DNA of 18,249 bases, taken from contig PATA01000002.1 of assembly GCA_002713495.1 (NCBI GenBank), positions 113,875 to 132,123 on the forward strand. Direction: 5' to 3'. Both the position numbers and the translations under genes were made by a program. The first letter of the stretch is position 1, and every line of letters begins with the position of its first letter. This stretch comes from Flavobacteriaceae bacterium (GTDB lineage Bacteria; Bacteroidota; Bacteroidia; Flavobacteriales; Flavobacteriaceae). Positions 15,700-18,249 of this stretch are shown piece by piece. A model generated the notes under the pieces. It was not told the DNA's origin. It made no database searches and saw only the letters and a list, made by a program, of their open reading frames with translations.

Positions 15700-17049
15700 A
15701 TGAAAATTGTTATTGCCGGTGCTGGTGAAGTTGGATTTCATCTAGCAAAACTTTTGTCTTTAGAATCATTGGAAATAACTCTAATTGATATAAATAAAGA
15801 ATCATTAAGTTATGCTGAAAGTCATCTAGATATTAAAACAATAAAAGGTAATTGCGTTTCAATATCTATTTTAAAAGATGCCAGCGTTGGTAGTTCAGAT
15901 CTTCTAATAGCTGTCACTGCTGAAGAGACAACAAATATCATGGTAGCTTCTTTATCAAAACAATTGGGATGCAAAAAAACAATTGCAAGAATTTCAACTA
16001 TTGAATTTTTAAAACAAGGTGATTCTGTAAATTTTAAAAATATCGGTGTAGATGAATTAATTTCACCTGAGGATCTAGCAGCTAATGAAATACAGGAATT
16101 GTTGGATCAGTCTGCCTTTTTTAACAACCATAAATTTGATAATGGTGCTCTTACACTAGTGGGTACAACTCTTGAGGTTGAAGCTCCATTTGTTGGTAAA
16201 ACAGTTATGGAGGCAGCTTCTGTATACAATGACTTGCATTTTATGCCGGTTGCTATTCAAAGAAAAGATGCACAAAGCTCAATAATCCCGAGGGGAGGTA
16301 CAATATTCAACGAGGGTGATATTGCATATTTTATTACACTCAGGGAAGGTGTAAATGAAATTTATAAACTTGCAGGAAAAGTTAGAAAATCAGTCAAAAA
16401 TGTTATGATTTTAGGTGGCGGAAAACTAGCATTTAATACTGCAAAAAAACTTATTCAAAATAAAATAAATGTTTCATTGATTGAGCAAAATAATTCAAAG
16501 GCAATTGACCTTGCGGATAAACTTCCTGATGCTGTTGTAATAAAAGGAGATGGAACTAATTTAGAATTATTAGAAGAAGAGAATTTAAATTTAATGGATG
16601 CTTTTATATCAGTCACTGGAAATTCTGAAACAAATATAATGTCATGTCTTATGGCAAATTCAAAAAATGTTTCTAAAACAGTCGCATTAGTTGAGAATAT
16701 GGATTACTTTAAACTTTCACATTCCATAGGAATTGATAATTTGATTAATAAAAAACTACTTACTGCAAATACAATATTTAGATATATTAGAAGAGGTGAT
16801 GTTGTTGAAATGACTATGTTAAATAATTTAGATGTTGAAATTTTAGAATTTATTGTTCATGATCAGTCAAAGGTTTGCGACAAAAAAATAAAAGACATTG
16901 ATTTTCCAAGATCAGCTATAATTGGCGGGGTGATTAAGAATGGAAAAGGAATTATAGCTTTAGGAGATTATGTAGTTACCTCTGAGGATAGAGTCTTGGT
17001 TTGTTGTTTATCAGAAGCTCTTGAGAAAGTAGAAAGTCTTTTTTCTTAG
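15700..17049 (+). CDS. trkA: Trk potassium uptake regulatory protein TrkA
   Basis: The cytoplasmic, nucleotide-binding gating subunit of the Trk potassium transporter. The 449 residues form the usual double RCK arrangement. The first Rossmann domain starts at residue 1 with GAGEVGFHLAKLL (7-19) and an acidic residue at the end of the second strand (LIDINKE), which indicates NAD(H) binding. A RCK_C domain follows at about 140-225. The second Rossmann domain begins with LGGGKLAFNTAKKL (about 238-251), and the last RCK_C domain runs from about 370 to the end (IIALGDYVVTSEDRVLV). It is full length with no missing motif. The channel gene trkH starts one base after its stop codon, so both subunits come from one transcript, most likely driven by the box at 15670. 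Confidence 0.97.
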   Translation: MKIVIAGAGEVGFHLAKLLSLESLEITLIDINKESLSYAESHLDIKTIKGNCVSISILKDASVGSSDLLIAVTAEETTNIMVASLSKQLGCKKTIARISTIEFLKQGDSVNFKNIGVDELISPEDLAANEIQELLDQSAFFNNHKFDNGALTLVGTTLEVEAPFVGKTVMEAASVYNDLHFMPVAIQRKDAQSSIIPRGGTIFNEGDIAYFITLREGVNEIYKLAGKVRKSVKNVMILGGGKLAFNTAKKLIQNKINVSLIEQNNSKAIDLADKLPDAVVIKGDGTNLELLEEENLNLMDAFISVTGNSETNIMSCLMANSKNVSKTVALVENMDYFKLSHSIGIDNLINKKLLTANTIFRYIRRGDVVEMTMLNNLDVEILEFIVHDQSKVCDKKIKDIDFPRSAIIGGVIKNGKGIIALGDYVVTSEDRVLVCCLSEALEKVESLFS

Positions 17050-17050
17050 T

Positions 17051-18249
17051 ATGATTAGAATTAACCACAAATTAATTATTAATCTATTTGGAGTTTTACT
17101 CTTATTCAATAGTGCATTTATTTTTGTATCCACTCTGGTAAGTTTATATTTTAATGATGGTGTAACATTAGGTTTTTTTTATGCAGGCTTAATTGTCTCT
17201 TTTGTTGGATTTATACTTTTTTTTAGTACTAGAAAATATAATCAGCAAATTCAAAAAAAAGAGGTTTATATAATAGTTTCATTCGGATGGTTATTGATGA
17301 TTTGTTCAGGAATGCTTCCATATATTTTTACAGATTCAATTCCTCAAATTTCATTTGCTTTTTTTGAGACCTCCTCTGGATATACTGCTACAGGTTCCAC
17401 TGTAATTAATAATGTTGAAGATCTCCCTGCAAGTATTTTGTTTTGGAGAAGTACAACTCATTGGATAGGTGGAATGGGAATAATTGTTTTAGCTGTCGCA
17501 ATTCTTCCCCTGCTCGGAATTGGTGGAATGCAACTTTTTTCCGCTGAAGCACCAGGTCCAAATGGTAGTAAACTGCATCCTAGAATAACAGATACAGCAA
17601 AAAGACTTTGGTATATTTACGTTGGATTAACTTTCGCAGAAACTTCATTATTAACTTTTGCAGGGATGGATTTTTTTGATGCAATTAATAATTCCATGAG
17701 TACTATTGCAACTGGAGGGTTTTCTACAAAAAATGTTAGTATTGCATATTGGAATAATTCCCCTCTTATTCAGTACATAATTATATTTTTTATGTTTATT
17801 TCCGGTGCAAATTTTGTTTTAAGTTATTTTGCATTAAAAGGAAAAATAAATAGATTTTTGAACGATGAGGAGTTTAAGGTCTATTTTATATTCGTTTTAA
17901 TTTCAGTACTTGTTGTAGCTACAGTTTTATTTTTTAATGTTGATTTGACAAATTCAAAGTTTGATCATCCACAGATTTATGGAAGACTTGAAAGTTCTAT
18001 TAGACATGCCCTATTTCAGGTTATTGCAATAATAACAACTACAGGTCTTGTAACTGGAGATTTTTCTGGTTGGACACCATTTTTAACTGTTTTTTTCTTT
18101 TGTCTTATGTTTGTAGGGGGGTCATCAGGATCGACATCAGGAGGAATAAAAATTGTAAGGCATTTACTAATGATTAAAAGCGGTTTTTTAGAGCTCAAAA
18201 GATCCTTGCATCCAAGTGTTATAATTAAACCAAGATATAACGGATCAAT
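17051..18249 (+). CDS. trkH: Trk potassium uptake channel subunit TrkH, 5' part
   Basis: The membrane pore of the Trk potassium transporter. It begins at an ATG one base after trkA and stays open to the end of the window: 399 codons plus two bases, with the C terminus missing. Hydrophobic segments alternate with four pore loops of the TrkH/KtrB superfamily. Filter signatures are SGYTATGST (about 109-117), ATGGFST (about 220-226), TTTGLVTGD (about 329-337) and GGSSGSTSGGIK (about 357-368). The glycine at each filter position is kept (G115, G222, G332, G360). GMGIIVLAVAILPLLGIGGMQLF is also typical. With a full TrkH of about 480-500 residues, roughly the last fifth lies outside. There is no frameshift or truncation apart from the window edge. 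Confidence 0.95.
   Translation, partial: MIRINHKLIINLFGVLLLFNSAFIFVSTLVSLYFNDGVTLGFFYAGLIVSFVGFILFFSTRKYNQQIQKKEVYIIVSFGWLLMICSGMLPYIFTDSIPQISFAFFETSSGYTATGSTVINNVEDLPASILFWRSTTHWIGGMGIIVLAVAILPLLGIGGMQLFSAEAPGPNGSKLHPRITDTAKRLWYIYVGLTFAETSLLTFAGMDFFDAINNSMSTIATGGFSTKNVSIAYWNNSPLIQYIIIFFMFISGANFVLSYFALKGKINRFLNDEEFKVYFIFVLISVLVVATVLFFNVDLTNSKFDHPQIYGRLESSIRHALFQVIAIITTTGLVTGDFSGWTPFLTVFFFCLMFVGGSSGSTSGGIKIVRHLLMIKSGFLELKRSLHPSVIIKPRYNGS

Noticed and set aside
18016..18198. Minus-strand 60-codon frame opposite trkH
   Set aside because: It is antisense to two potassium-filter loops; the plus-strand TrkH frame explains the region fully.
1..18249. Search for CRISPR arrays, insertion sequences, prophage, toxin-antitoxin pairs or a defence island
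   Set aside because: No regularly spaced repeats, transposase or integrase motifs, or terminal inverted repeats were seen. Nearly every base belongs to a recognisable housekeeping gene.

Overview
The window is an AT-rich stretch of a bacterial chromosome that reads as ordinary core genome of a flavobacterium (phylum Bacteroidota). Four things point there: a short primary sigma factor without a long N-terminal extension; PorT of the type IX secretion/gliding machinery; the lipoprotein-type TamA homologue TamL; and a very long FtsZ tail ending in a flavobacterial-type FLHDN peptide. Several upstream regions carry the Bacteroidota -7 promoter element TAnnTTTG, and none depends on an obvious Shine-Dalgarno sequence. 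The compact layout (almost every spacer under 100 bases) and low GC suit a free-living marine lineage, but that is inference.

Layout. (1) 1-1593, plus strand: the 3' end of ftsZ, a GatB/YqeY-domain gene and a tRNA-Arg(UCG). (2) 1608-13404, minus strand: ten genes. In transcription order they are tamL, fbaA, accD, rpsO, pnp, rpoD, rpe, a YwaF/TIGR02206-type membrane protein, a small exported protein, and an M49 (dipeptidyl-peptidase III family) lipoprotein. Short spacers suggest one or a few long transcripts; promoter-like boxes precede rpsO, the small exported protein and tamL. (3) 13424-14149, plus strand: a TrmH/SpoU-type RNA methyltransferase, divergent from tamL with 19 bases between starts. 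(4) 14150-15596, minus strand: ubiE (menG) and porT, overlapping; porT converges on the methyltransferase with no spacer. (5) 15700-18249, plus strand: trkA and the 5' part of trkH, cut by the window end.

Functional picture: housekeeping modules sit side by side. They cover cell division (FtsZ), translation and RNA turnover (S15, PNPase, tRNA-Arg, RNA methyltransferase), basal transcription (RpoD), central carbon and lipid metabolism (aldolase, ribulose-phosphate epimerase, acetyl-CoA carboxylase beta), menaquinone synthesis (UbiE), outer-membrane biogenesis and secretion (TamL, PorT) and potassium uptake (TrkAH).

There are no mobile elements, CRISPR arrays, phage genes, defence islands or biosynthetic clusters, and I do not see a new multi-gene system. 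No gene-free stretch exceeds about 105 bases. The points that merit a second look are small: an AccD without its zinc-ribbon cysteines, a conserved membrane protein of unknown bacterial function with candidate catalytic residues, an uncharacterised small exported protein with its own near-consensus promoter, and overlapping divergent promoter elements at tamL.
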